DNA from: Glossina fuscipes
Taxonomy: Eukaryota; Arthropoda; Insecta; Diptera; Glossinidae
DNA: 64,000 nucleotides
NCBI RefSeq assembly: GCF_014805625.2
Contig: NW_023998453.1
Coordinates: forward strand, 525,259 to 589,258
Direction: 5' to 3'
The notes beneath the pieces were generated by a model. That model searched no databases. It was not told the origin of the DNA and saw only the letters and a list, made by a program, of their open reading frames with translations. Positions 38,601-53,600 of this stretch are shown one piece after another; positions within the stretch are counted from its first letter, which is position 1; each line of letters begins with the position of its first letter. A program made the translations under genes and the position numbers.

Positions 38601-41600
38601 GAAAAGATATCTTGTAAATATTAATTTCAGAAATATCGATTTTTAACTTTTATTAGTAACCGACCGCATTAGTTTGCGCGTTTTGTTTATAGCATACTGC
38701 TAGCTGTCATGGGCAAGACAGCTAAGACTCATTGTACGTAGAACATTCGTTAATTACCTACAGAATTATATATTAAGGATTATTAATGAATAGATAATCA
38801 ATTTTTCGAACTTTACAGCAAATTTGTTTCACTATCAGTTGTCATAATTATTGCAGCACTGCTTCAAAGTTGATTAATCCTAACCCTAACCGTGTGTCTT
38901 TATAACGAATCGCCCTACAACAAGTCTCACAGGATCATAATCAGAAAGGCATCTCGCATCTTAATCAATAATTGAATACAGAGATGCGTTGAGTGATTAA
39001 GGATACCCTTTCAGAACAAAACCTACACACACACATCTGATAATTTTGATACGACCAAAGTTTAGATGAAAATAAAAACATCTTCAAGAAATGACGAAAA
39101 ATATATTTAGGTGTGCAAGATCTGCATAGCTTTCAGATTGGATTAAAAAACATGCAAGTTTCTCTTTGGCTTCCCCCCCCCACTGTAAGATGGGGTTATA
39201 CTTACTTTGCTTTTTTCCATAACGTATGTGACACTCAAAAGGAAGCTTCAGAGACCCTAAAAAGTATATATATTCTTGATCAGCATGAAATTCAAACTGG
39301 GTAAGCCATGTCTTTCGGCCTGTGTGTCTGTGCGGTGTGTGTTGCTGGGACTCTCCTGGCCGCAAGAATAAAAAAGTCGACTTCAAATTTGGCAGAAACG
39401 TTGCTAGTTTTTGCACGCAAATTGGTATTGAACATGGGTCAAAGGCCGTAGTGGAGCAAACTCTGTTTTTCTTAACAAAAATTTGTGGGTTTTTGTTTAT
39501 AAAAGTTACAAGGCTGAAATTTTCCATATTTTCTTGATGAAACACTTTACACTTTATAGGCAAAAATGAGTTAATTCTAAAATAAATATGGTAAATACCG
39601 CAAGTAAGTTCTTATCAATAATACTAGCGATGCGAGTATCAAATAAAGGAACTTGGAGAGTGAAAAGCGAAAAGCATAGAAAAGCGTGGATATGCTAAAA
39701 TCGGCCCGCGCCGAATATAACTTTCTTACTTGTTTTTATGTAAATTTTTGAAACCTTGTAATGGCAATGATACTGACTGGCAAACTGACGAATATGCAGA
39801 CGAACAGATAGAGTTTGAATTTCAAAGCTTGCAAGGAAACTTGATAATCTTTAAGAGAGAGAGAGAGAGAGAGAGAAGTGAAGGCATCACTATTAAATTC
39901 AAAATCCTACTATTCATTACACTATAGCCAACAGTGCTTGAAGAAGTGTCGTTGGGGGAATTTTGCAATAGTATAAGTTAAAGAAGAAAGAAGAGAAAAA
40001 CGTTTCAATAGCTGATTACCTATTTTTCTGTTAGTCCTATATAGTTATTTACTCGTTTATTTACAAAACCGAAAAAAGGAATGCAACCCTGAAACGATAT
40101 GCTCGAAAAGCGTTATAATCTTATTATTTGATATGCAGTTAGCTAAGAAAGAACTGCATCTTAACTGCGTTTGTATAGTTGCGAATAGGACAGAAAGTAG
40201 TCAGACCTTTTAGCGCTTGTTTAAGTTTTCTGCTTTTCACAATCATTACCTTAGACGAAGAGGATTTTGTAACTGAAATTTTGTTTAACAAAGGTTGCGG
40301 TCATAAAATTAAGTATAAAACATTTTAAAATGATGGCAGTGAACGTGTTACGTTCATACAAATATTTTTTTCTTATTTTCATTTTAATGAATTATTATCC
40401 AACATCACGATTGACCTTTTGATTATCACTCATTGTCAAACACAATGTATATTCTGCGCTGACCTAACTTCCTGTATTTGTGAGCAAACGAGCGAGTGTT
40501 TGATTTTTTTTTTTTTTTTCTTTTCCTTCGCACATTTTCAATTTAGTTTTAGTGATAGTTTCTTCTCACAACCAAACATAAGCCCGTAAAATTTTGCCCG
40601 TGGCAGACGTGATACTAAGTGTATACATATATATATATATATATGTACATATGTATGATTACGACTTATGCTTTTGTGTTTGTCAATTAAACGCGTCATC
40701 ACTTTTTTTTTAACTGCGACCTCTCTCTTATATACTTTTGTGGTTATATTGTCTGTAAAAATGTAACGTAACGTAAATTGTTGCAATTTTCTAACTATCG
40801 TAAACAATTTTCATCTCTTTTTCTTCTCCCGCTTCTTAGTCTGTCGCTGCTTACGCGCCGTATGTTCGTGCTATGCTTATACTGTCGCTAAATTCACTTT
40901 ATCCTCACATCTATCTCATAGAGTATATATCTGCTTTTAACTTCAATTAAATTTAATTAAAATTAAAGCTTCTTTTTATATAAACTATGGCAGTGTTGAC
41001 CTTAATATTATTCTTATTGCTACATCCATCATTAAAGGATGAAAATAAACTAAGTTTGTTATTCCGCTTGTAACGATTATCAAATCATGTAACTGAGATC
41101 GTTCAGATTGGCAGAAGATTGTGATTCCATTTTATTAATATGTACATGTGGCCATCAGCTCCACTCGCTTACGATAATAAAAAAAGAAAAATATTACACG
41201 AAACTATTGCAAGAAGCAAAAGAGAAGAAAAAAACATAAATAACAGACAAAATTAAAAATTTTGTAAAAATATTTCTGATCAACGTTCAGACTTTGTGTT
41301 ACCGATTGCCAGGCGACATGGGAAAACTAAATGCAAACTCTTTGCCCTGATTATATTCATCTATCTCAGCGGGTTATGTGAATTTTTTTTGAAACATTTT
41401 TTTAAAAATTATTTTATAAGTATTTTTCAATATTAATGTTTTTCAATATTTGGAATGAAAAAGTCTGGGTCAATAGTAAAGAGAAAAACCGTCTATCTTT
41501 AGTCTTTCTATCGTCCGTTCGATTATGATTACAACCTTGACAACCATGTCTAAAGTAAATATAATTTTCATTATTCCCGGCTAGAGCTGGCGATCTCCAG

Positions 41601-44600
41601 GTTCAACTTCACTAAAATTTCTAGGCGCTTATAAAGATATCAAGAGAGGCGTATAAGTATTTCGATTTTTGTCGTTTTGTACAATTATTTCTGTGCAAGC
41701 CTTCTGGAAGTGTGATTTGAAACAATTACTATATATATAGAATGGATTGAGTTCGCTTTATCTTGCAAATATTAACGAATAGTAAAAGATTCGACTTAAG
41801 CCACATACATACATTTTTTCCTCCTTCGTGTAGTTCTATTTCTTATCGTATTCGATACTTTGTTGTAATTCATTAAAAATGCGTAGACCCGCGCAACTGT
41901 ACACAGAAATGTCGTTGCATCCTATTATCTCTTTAATAAGCTATATATATAGTAATTAAAAACTTTTCTCAGACCATCTTCCACACATCAAATTTTTTGC
42001 TCTTGTGAGTCTTAAGTGATAGTAATCGCTTAGATTAACTCGATTAAAAAAAAAAAAAAAGAAAAAGATAAATAAAAGAAAGTTCTTACCATTTGGTTGA
42101 TTTAAATGAATGAAGTCATTATAAATTGTTTTGTAAGTTGAAAGTTCACGTTTTAAGGAGAATACTATTAGCTTTTTTTTTTTTATTGGTAGAGTGGGCA
42201 GAGATGAGAAAGTTTCTATGTAAATGCGAGAAAGGCGATAAAGACCTCCGTAGGTAAATTATTCTGCAGATGGGTAGCGCGGTGAAAGGAAGAACATTTT
42301 TGGGTTTGGATACAGGTTGAGCAATGTGCGGACAACTTAAAGACGGGTTAGTTCAAAAAGCTGAGTAATCATATTAACGATGTTGCATGGACCGGCATTT
42401 TTTATACCATCCTAAGACAGCCATCTTTACACTGACGCTGTAGAATGCCCATGGATTTGGACAGAGCTTCGTCATCCCTCAGGCTTTAAACGAAATCAAC
42501 AACAAGCTCTTACTTGCCCATACTTGCAAATTGTCCGTTGATTGCATCCCAAGATAGTTACTGTCAGTGATACTTTTTTCGAGCAAGTGTTTCTTTATAC
42601 CTATTATTGAAGGACGGGTGTCTACTCATTTTGTTGTTTCCCAAAACGAAACTTCAGAGACCCTATAAAGTATTCTTGATCAGCGTCTGGTCGCAAAAAT
42701 TAAGATATCGACTTCAAATTTGGTAGAAACATTGGAAGGTTTTGTACGCAGGTTGGCTAGAAAGCTGGCAATTTCGACATTAACTTTACGGAACACTCTA
42801 CACTTTCCTTGCAAAAATAGGAAAGATCAGCTATGCGCACAAAAAGTTATAACTGGTTATAAACGGCTTCGGTTGTAAGAGTTGAGATGATAAGTTGATA
42901 CCCGATATTAATGTCTACGCCTACATTAATTAAAACTCCGAGGAAGAGGGCTCAACATTTCATTGACCGAAAACATTTCAACTGTACTTAGCACCTGTGT
43001 CATTCAACCGGAAACTGTACCACAAACCTATTTATAATCGATATAGAAAAGAATACACCCCAAGTAGGTGATGGTACAAAATAAATATATTTTAATGGGA
43101 TTACGCCTATGCAGCTTGCATTAGATCTTAAAACCGTTTTCTCAAGAAAAGGGTTATTTCGAAAGAAAAATCCATTTTTCTTTGAGAATGCGGCTTCCTT
43201 AGCGAAGAGCCAACTTATCTTGTAAAGCTCTCTATATATATATATAGGGGGAAAACGTTTGGTAACAAAGGCAAAGCTTAGATGTACAATAATCCGTCGT
43301 TTAAAATAAGATTTACACGAAGAAGTAAAGCACAGTGAACTCAATAGGGATGAAGCCACATTCCGTTTCGATGGCATTAATGGTTTCTTGGCATGCTTTG
43401 CTGGAGAAGACAGAGCGTGGTCAGGTTGAGCAATCTACCGGTAATGCCTTTTCGACTTAACTTTCAGCGCAATAGTATCAAATGTGATTGAAAGCAATTC
43501 GCAATAAGGTGTTCGCTGCTTTACAGCACCGTCACTTCAGAGTTTTCTGTACCTTCTCGCTTCAATTTAACCAGATATAGTAACGTTTTCTGCTAATCAA
43601 AGTTTTGTGGTATGTAAAGGTAAATATCCAAAACTCTACAAAAAATTCTATTATTCTATTATGTATACCATTGTCGGAATAACTTTCAAAGAGAAATTGT
43701 TCATATGAAGATTGATTCTTTGTAAACACAAAACATAAAAGCGTTAAGTAATATGAGTTCACCTTAGGCTAAATCGTATATGAACCCGCACGAAGTTGTA
43801 AAGAAATAATTAAACTTAATTACCAATCGTAACAACTGCAATAAGCAGATGGCAAGATAATCAATTTTTTAACAGTCGGTCAGTCTGGTGCCATATGCTT
43901 GTTAAGTTTTATTAGGAATGGCTGCAGTTGCAACCCTTCGTTGAATATTTCGCAGTAAAAATCATAGGTATATACAAACACATACGCGAATTGTAATGTT
44001 TACACCCTCTATTGCCTTTTATATGCGTACACCGCGTGCATTGGGTTGGCAAAAAAGCAAGCATCATATTCTTGTTGTGAGGCCATTTATTCCTTAATTT
44101 ATTTATCCGGTTTCCTTCGCAATACACGAAAATTTCTCTTTTTGGTGTCATCATTAAAAATGTTCAATGCCGGCACGATGTATTAGTCTTTACTAAGATT
44201 CCACTTCTTTCAAGCTCACTTTCGCATTTTCGGAGTTTTAGGCAATTTAGTTCGACTTCTAATTTGCCTAATGATCTTGATAGCGTAATGTTCAATGATT
44301 ATATTTCTTGGCTTACGTGACAATAGCGCCCTATATGGGCGTATATAGCGAGTTTTTTTCAAGATAAATTTCTGATTTCCCCTTAAAAGCATATCCTTTT
44401 ATGAAATTTGTTAGATGCTACCTCTTTGGTGCACAGTGTTGCATTTGCTAAAAAATACTTGTTATTTAATGACGGCTTTACTGTAGTTATATGAAGCTGC
44501 AAAACCTCATATATCAATTTATCTAATAAGGGAAAAGTATTGCAACTTTTTATTTCGAAATACAGGTATCTACTAAGCGCATGCTTCTTTTTACCAGAGC

Positions 44601-47600
44601 CGCTACATCAGATCTTTGCTTTTAAAAAATTACTAAGAACACTTTTTTTATAACTTCACCGAATGCGAAAAATTTGTACCAATAAATTGCTTTATGTTTC
44701 GCAAATAAATTCGAAAAAATGACTCATTATTTCATGATCATAAGCTGGCCTTAGCCTTAAAGAGTGGTTCTTCGTTATATAACTTTCGTAGTTGTCACCC
44801 ATAAAATTTCGGAACTTTTTCCTCTCTGCGCGTGTATTCAAAGGAAAAGCAAATAGAAGAAGAAACTAAACCTTTACTATGTTCACCATCCAGTATCCGA
44901 AACCACTTGTGGTCCGGGGGTATATTAAGCTTGTGGGGACGTATGTAACACACAGAAGGACGATCGATTTAAAATCACTATATTCTACTGCTTCCATGCA
45001 ATTTAGCGCAAGGACGTGTCTTGGCCCAAGGGCGAACTCTATTGAGATAGGTTCCATCGGACCACCTTTTCGATCACTTCCTACAAAAGGTATTAATTTG
45101 GAAAGTCATTACATGGGTAACTCTATTAAGCAAAGCGGCATAAGGTATTTACTACAGCTTGCTCACTTGTTTTATTCATGGCTACAGACAGGTTTTTGAG
45201 CGCAAGAAAATTAAAGAATTAGGAAACTAAGCACATGAATGATTGGTTTTAAAAAAATTAAAGGGCAGTATCCTGCTGATGTGATTGCGTGTGTTTTTGT
45301 TTTCTGAAATGATTGATTTTTATTTGCTCTAAAAGTGAAGGAATATTCCTCTACGAGTATTAAATTTATTATTATTATAATTTTTTTGACATAACTAAAA
45401 GCGTGAGAGTATTCCCGTGAAATACTTTTTTTTCTATTTAGTTATAATGATTATATATATCAGGTCATTAATTACAATTTTAAAGAGTGGGGCGTTTGTG
45501 AAAACTCCACGCGATAACAGTTGTGATCAATCGGTAATTGACGTCAGTTAATGAGAATTTCGTTCTTGCCTTGTTTGAGATATGGAATGCAAGCAGTATT
45601 CGCCGCAAAGGGAATAAAGTTTTCTTTGTTTTTCTCTATGTGTAAAGGTTGATTAAACAAAACTTAAACAATATCTCCGCAAAATTCGTCATCATTGTTG
45701 TAACCCGAGACATTAGGGTAATTGAAAGCAGACACAAATAACGAATACGAATATTACATCTGGGTGTGTACGAATATTTTTAATTCTTTTGCAAACTAAA
45801 CAGAAGAAATGAAAATTTGCGACAATAAGGAAGACAACGATCCATAAAATCATATTTGGAAATATTTATTGTTGTAGTTGATTCTTTGCAGTGCAAGTTC
45901 ATTCTTTGACCGATTTCTGATTTCAGTTTTCACATCGACCTGCGAGCAAGAGCTTCTGTTGATTTTTCTAAATTCAAAACCGCAAGAGTTTAATTTTCTC
46001 TCGATTGGGATAAAGGCAAACAGATGAAAATAAACAGACTTCGACGTACACTTCAGGTATACAAATATCTAATAATACTGTCACTGAAGCTATCGTTTAG
46101 TTATTACAAACGATTTGACAAAATGAGCACACCCGCCGTTTTTAGTGACGGATATAAAAAGAATCGAATATCCAGACACTGACGGTGGTCTTAAACACAC
46201 TGAATCTGTGGATAAGAGACGCTTTATTAAAATGTGATTTACTTTATCATTTTTTTTGGCATAAAAATTTATTTCAATGAAAACAGATACGATTTCAAGC
46301 AACAAAATAACTTTATTGCTATGTTTAAATTAAATTTCTTTAAAGCCCTTTTTGATCATAATATGGTTTTTCTGCTAAACGTATATTAAGTTGATATGGC
46401 ATGTATTGGAAATAGATTCACCTCTTTTTATGGTAGTTGCTTTACAATCACATCTTGGAATGATTTAAATCTATTTACCTAAGTCTGACTTTCTCAAAGA
46501 TTTTCGTCTTCAGTCTATAAGTAAATTTTCGCAATATTTTGACGCACATATAGGGCACTGATATGCTCTTGATCAAGCATGAAAATAATTTGGATCGAAA
46601 TTTTGTATTGCTTTGCATCATTATATGAGAAGAAATTCATAGTTTTAATCCATCACAACATGGTGAGCAATAATCCTTTGGCATACCAGGTGAATATGGC
46701 AAATAATTATGAGATAAGACTAATGTGTTCGCATTCCCTTCACGTATAAATAATATTCGTTCAAAAGATAAGTAAGTCTTTTTATGGTACTATACGTCTG
46801 AGCAGACGAGCAGCAAAAACCTGCGACCACTAACTTATGGTTCGCTGGTTCAAATATCAAGTGCGGTAGAGTTTTCTCTGGTCATACCTACAGTGAATGC
46901 TTAGTCAATAAAAGTATACCACTAATCGATTGGGCGCACACCCCCTAGGCTGCCGCTGCCACCACCTCGCTATTTTTTTCTCTCTTCGTTCTGATAATCA
47001 CCGTGCAAATCCACTGAGTGATTGGTTATGTTTAGAAAAAAAGAAAAAATACCTATGGTCTAATTTTTAGTATGTTATGACAACAATTTCTAGAAAAATT
47101 GTGAATTGTGTGATAGGTTTCCTGTGGTGATTTTGAAAAGCATAGATTTATTTTTCGCACTCTTTCCCACACAAGGGTTCCATGAAAGGGAAGCCCTTAT
47201 AAATCAACTTGGTCTAGTTTCATAAAGAATAACAAGTTCGTTGCCAAAACCTTAAGGTCAGGAAATTTAGACCAGATCGATACGAGTTTTTGTTGCATTA
47301 CAAAATAAGATTCGTATGAAAATTAAGATCGCATTTGTCAACAGACTTGACATTTTTTCATAAATATAAGTGAAAAATATCGTTAGGCAAAGTTGAGTAG
47401 GGTCGTTTAACAGTTGCCTCTGTCCGGACAAGACAACTTTTATTTGTTCTTGTATTATTTTCCATATGCCATGAGTCATAAAACGTTTTGAAGAAATAAA
47501 GCATATAAAAAAAGTTGAGTCCTAAATGTGTGTATATTTGTCGTGTCATATACTGTTTATTATTATTATTCTTATTCTTCTTCTTCTTCTAGCGCACGAA

Positions 47601-50600
47601 TGAAAACCATTTCCACAACATTAAAGTTATCGTATGCATTAGACGGAGCAAAGACATTACTTTGTAGATCATGACATCATTTAAAATGTATTAAAGGAAA
47701 AGAAAGAACAAACCAACCTTGAGGTGCACGTTGCACTTACATTACTTCATTTCTTGTTCAAAAAATAGCTTCTTTTTTTTTTCCTAAATATCATAAACTA
47801 TTTCAATGGACAGACAGACAGATAACTGTCGAGATCAATGACTAAATCCAATCTACTCTATATCCATTTTACCCGAGTTACTCTAACCTGTTTATAAATC
47901 TAAATTATTCCCTGTGGCGATGATTATACAACAAGAGTATCTATCACTCATATTACAAAAGTGTGTGCAAATATCCACCTAAACGGAAATAACTGGAAGG
48001 TTTTTAATGGCATTTGTGCATAATACCATGAACGAGTGTAATCGTTTAATTAGAAAGAGTTGAGGGTAAGGTGCACTCTATGGCTAATTGTCACAGTGCG
48101 GTACGCATTCGAAACATATTGTCCTCTTTAAGGAAACAAATGATGGATTTGTTGTGACAACACTAATACAATAGCAACGGATTTTATTGTATTCATTAAC
48201 GTGACAGCAACAAGACTGTCGCCAAATACACAAAAAAAGGAAAAAAAAAAGAAAAAAAAAAACAAAGCAAGAAACATAACCTAACTAACGTAAGCATGAA
48301 CGAAGGGTTATATTAGTCTTTATGCATGTTCATGTATAAGTAGTTAACTGTAGGTTTTTTGTTTTATAATGGGGTGTAAACTATGTACTAAACAATATAT
48401 GCATTATGGACTTTTCGTGTTATTTAGAACAAATGCAAAACAAACACTAAAAATGTAAATCAATAGAACTAACGGTGGTTGGTGGTGAGATTATTTTTTA
48501 TATACATTTTTTCTTATTCATGCATACAAATACTTTTTTCACTTGTATCTCTCGTACCTCTACGATATGTTGGGTTTTATCAATTATGTACTTGGAATGT
48601 GCAGACATATTTACCGACAATCTCCTTATCTGCTTGAAAAGTGGTCATGTTGGCCTTTCTTTATATGTCTGCCTGGTGATATTTCGATTACAATCAGAAA
48701 TTCAAGGTTTTTTTTTTTTTTAGAAGAACTATAACTTAATCGTAAGTTCTTGTCTCAACACATTTGATCATTTATATCCCATATAGGCAAACCCATGGGA
48801 TTTCTTTTAGGTTACAATACAAGTGAAATTTTATTAAAAGAAAATTTATAAAAATTATTCTACAAAGTCGCTGAATTACCTGAATCAATGCAATAATTGG
48901 CCGTACACGGTCTTGCTGTTACTTACCTGAAAAATAAAAAAAAATATATATAAGAAAATGGACTTTTGCTATCATACTTTAATGCTACATAGTCGCCTGG
49001 TTTTTGTTTATTAATACAAAACAAGGCTTAAAATATCGGTTCCTATTAAACACTTTGACATCATTCCCTAGGCAACGGCATAATAAAAATTATTATATAA
49101 ATTGTAAGTATGTAGGACACAGTTACGACATATGTTGTCATACTAACAATTATATGAGCGCATAATATATTCCATAGGCTTACCGGTGATTTTCTCGTCT
49201 GGAACTGAGGGATGAATGCATGTAGGAAATTGAAAATCACTATTTCGGACACGTTCGCCATGCACACTACCTTTTCTGTAACTGTTCAGGCGAAGTTAAT
49301 TTTCTTTTAATTCAATTTATTATGGGAGTATTACAAAACGCCCAGGAAGATCAAGATGTATATAAGCAATAAGTTCTTCAATAGGTGTATGTGATGCTTA
49401 GGAACTATCGTTAGAGCAGATAATTTTCAGAAAAAAAAAAAAAAGCTAAAAGCGAGAAATCTCATTACCGGCCTTTTACATGTCAGCATTAAAAGACAAG
49501 AAATCTTGCCAGCGCGGTATGCGATACTTGGGGTTTTATTTGTAAAATATCTGACGACATTCACAAATGTTTTATATAAGATAAGTGTTTAAATAAAATA
49601 AATAAGTGATGATAATTTGTGTAGGCAAGATTACTTGTACATATTTCGCACAAGAGAACAAAAACAAGCAAAAAGATGTTTAAAAATTCGTCTCAAACTC
49701 AGTTCTTGCTTGTTCTTCTTTATTATTAAATTATGTTTCTAAAGTTTTGCATGACAAGTTGCATTTTTGTTTTTTTTGTTTTTTTTTTTTTGCACAAACT
49801 CATGTCTCTTACCAACGGTACATAAGAAGTCATGATGTAATCTTGGTTCAACAAACTTTCCGCATGTAAGGGTGGTTGTCTATTTCCATGACATCTTTAT
49901 AAAAAAAAAAAAAAAAAGAAGGAAATTAGAATAACAAGAGAAAAAAAAAGGCGATGAAAATAATAACATTTTACTCGGTTTTGCCGAGCTTTATTTCTAT
50001 TTCTATTTTTTTTTTTTTTTTTTTGGTTTTTTTGGTTTTTTTTAGCAATAAGTGCATCGCTGTTGGTTGGAATAATTTGAAGAGTTAATTACTGCAAGAG
50101 TAGCACCACTAAATGAAAAATGGTTAATCGTCGAGAGAAAATCTATTCAAAAACTGTTTATCATCTAATATGGTATATGTGCAATTTATGTCTCCCTTCC
50201 CCTGAGTCGAAATGGTGACATATAATCTACAATCTATCTGTAATTATAACTGAAGATAAGCGCTGTGTCCTAATTGCAGCACTTACAAAGCGCAAAGAAT
50301 TTATGAAGCATACGCTTCAGTATATGATAAATGATTCATTATAGCCACATCTCTTCATCTCTCTGCTTAATTGTTTATCCAGTGATGCAGGATATATTAA
50401 GTTGACGCATATCTTTGGGACATCCCGCATGTCTTAAGGTAGATGTAACTAACTTTTCTTATATCAATCGTTTCAAAATCATTTTCTGAATTGATTTTAG
50501 CTTATTTGTCCGTCCATCTAAACTAAAAGTCAAACTCTTTATGATCTTGGTCCAAGATCGAATTTTCGTTGAAACGAATTTTCTTCACAATTACTCCTCG

Positions 50601-53600
50601 TATAATACCGTACTGTCGTCATGTGAAAAAAATTACAATTTTTGAAACTCGAACTACTGACAGAGTCTATAGAAGTGTTACAAACCGAACGACAAATCCC
50701 TTTGTTGTGGATTTATGTTCATTCTTCGCGTCACACACTTCACTATTGAAGCGTGTGAATGCAGAAGTATTCCCCCCTAAGCGAAAAGTTCCAAGCTAAA
50801 GTTGAAAAAAAAAAAATAAGTGACAAGGACGGAGACGATCATTTTCATTACTTATCCCACTCTGCAATAATATATTCGACTTTTTTAATCGCGCTTGCTT
50901 CCTTTAATGTCGTCGTTGCTGCGTTTAGAAATCGATATAATGCAGAAAAGTGCGAAGCGACGTAAGAAAATCGACGAAGTAACTACTAACATGTCAAAAT
51001 GGCGTAATTAGACAAGGCCGACCGTCAACCATTTTACTTAACGCATCACTTTACCTACTCTTGCCATAAAGTTCTGAAAATTATAACTTGTTGCCTCGTA
51101 ATGATTCGCTTTTCATAAGAACCCGAAAAATAGAGCCATGCAGATCCAACTTACCACAATGAATTAATTTTGTACTTATTTAGAATCAGGTCCCACCATA
51201 AAATTATATAGGAAGAGGACGAACCGGGGAGTTTTCGTGTCCGACTGTCCAAGTACTATTTGTTTTGCTCTTTAGCGAACTACCCTAACAATGCGGACTC
51301 TAAAACCGTTCTATGGAACTCATTTCGCTTTCATCTTGCGTCGAAAAATCTCAGAAGTCTAATGTGATATATGAAAAATGGCAAATATTTACGATATGAA
51401 AATGGCGTATATTTCGCTTATGATGTTCACTTAAAATATGTGAAAACTACGTTTTCATATTTCGTGAAAAATCGTAACGAAATTTTTCTTTTATTTAATA
51501 ATTTCAAGGCTAGACATGAATTTTTTTATTATAAATATATACATACATACATGCATAATGAAAACTTGTTACAGCTTTTGAGGTCATTAACAGTACATTA
51601 TGCTAACTTGATTGTGTGACGCTGATTGCTCGCTCTTATAATCAAGCAATCTTGTGAACTTGAAATTTCTCTAGTATCGCATCATAGTGGAAGGCATTAT
51701 TGTTATATGCATAATAATCGCATTGGAAATGTAAATCGCAGACTTACAAAAAACATGTTGTTCGATTCCCATAGGCGTGAAATATGTGGAGTTTGATGTG
51801 AAAAATTTAAGCTTTCTCGCTTCCATTACATATGAATAATGAGAGTCAAAAAAAACAATATATATATATATATATATATTAATTTTAATATTTAATTTAA
51901 TAATACATTTTTTGATTTATTTTCTTATATAGTTTCATGAACTAATCAGAACGGATCCAGTTGCTAATTCAACTTTACAGTTGAGATCTTGTACATTGTT
52001 TGTGCCCACGAATGCGGCTGTACGCAAATATAACGGAACCATATTGGTGTCCTATCATATGGGTATGTATATTGAAAGAGACTTAAAAAATTCAATAACA
52101 CGATTTTCGTGTCTTGTATTATTTTTGGTAAAAATCCATGTTCCAACTACAGCGAGTTAATGCGGGCCCACTTTTCGTCATTATTATAAATAGTTGTCAA
52201 TTTAGAATTATTTTCTGAATCGATTTAAGATTATCTATCCATCTGTCCATCTGTCTGTCTGATGTCTGCTCATACATTTCTTTGTCCAACCTGAGCGATG
52301 CAAATTTCAAAATGCTTTAATCATATTTATACATAGACATGTTTTGTTACGATCGTTCTCCACATGACGCCCTGTTTTGATAATCTCATTATATACATTT
52401 CCATTCTTAATATGTCAATGCAAAAATCGGTGAAAAAAAGCTATTGAAATAGATTTCTAGACTAGAAAGAAAGCATTGAGCACAATCAACACAGGCTACC
52501 ATCTCTATCATCGAAAAGGAAATTGGGTCTCGAGCGTAGTAGGTTTATTAAAGTAATATATTGCATTTATATTGCACTCTGTTGCCGATTTCACGAAATG
52601 CATAGGACGAGTTGTTTCAAATGCAACTCTTCTCATAAAAGATAAGTTCACGCAGTCACAAAGAATGTGCTTTAGTATCCGCTTAAAGATCTATTGATGT
52701 GTTGCCGTCGTACAGCCAAGATGAATTCTCGTAAATGTTTTGACCTTGATTTTGTTTTTCTCTATATTTATTGGATATAAAGAAGGAACTAATTGAGCGT
52801 TAACAGAGGAGTAGTGCTGATGACAGTATTGTAGATTTCCTTTCATTCTCTATAACGTTTCTTCTAATATATCTTTGATGGTCCAGCTTTTCCATGACCA
52901 TCATCCATAATTAGAGATGCAGAAGCAGCATACTTTGTCGTTCGATCATCTTGTTCCTCTTGTTTCAATAAACTGATATGACTTGGTAATTTTATCGCCG
53001 CAAGTTGTAATGATATTCTTTAATTTGTTAATGGTGCTCCACCTCGAGATCCAAGGATTCCAAATAGCTTTTAACACAAGACAAGCTATCAGTAACGATG
53101 ACAATTTGAGATTGTCTTTATGAGAAAGGTTTATAGCGTGAAGGATAGCTCGCACTGCGGTTGTGAAAGCTGAAGCATTTTTGGGAAATATGTGATTAAG
53201 AGGATCCTGCCCTGAAACATCTGCCAGGTCACAATCCGTATATAAAAGATGCCAACCATCACTCTCCAGCGTTTTAAGTTTTTTCACCAATTAGATTCCT
53301 GAAGACGTAATTGGAGTATCTTCTCTCTTGTGCGTAGACAGTGAAATGTCACAAGAATAGCCCTTCAAAACCCATGATGGTTTAAAGCTAAAATCGCGGA
53401 AATATTTTTAAGGGAATGTTTAACTCCTTTGCGACGTACAGACAATAGTTGATTGCGGATCGCGACTTTTCGCGAATTTTCCTGGTAATAATAGCACCGA
53501 GAATAGATTTTGATGTTTGAGTTAAGAAACTTTGGGGTGATTTTAGCTTTTAATTCATAAAGTCTATTTTTTAAATCCGGGTGACCAGTTTCAGTCATGA

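Larger units (their letters stand above)
35624..51932 (+). other. Fas1 intron 1, 16.3 kb, rich in dispersed repeats
   Basis: This is the intron between the signal-peptide exon and the first FAS1-domain exon. It contains copies of the dispersed repeat (about 35.92, 36.78, 37.98, 39.22, 42.60, 44.89, 47.81 and 50.39 kb), a purine minisatellite (37.67-37.75 kb), (GA)n near 39.86-39.88 kb, a SINE fragment at 46.8 kb, many A and T tracts and (TA)n near 51.86-51.88 kb. No nested gene was recognised. Confidence 0.7.

Noticed and set aside
39084..39563. 159-codon minus-strand frame
   Set aside because: It runs opposite a dispersed repeat copy whose relatives elsewhere are not open; no family resemblance.
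43000..43377. 125-codon minus frame in Fas1 intron 1
   Set aside because: No recognisable domain, splice-consistent neighbours or codon bias were seen.
44879..45199. 106-codon plus frame
   Set aside because: Its first half is the dispersed repeat head shared with 34.4 kb; the peptide is not conserved in the other copy.
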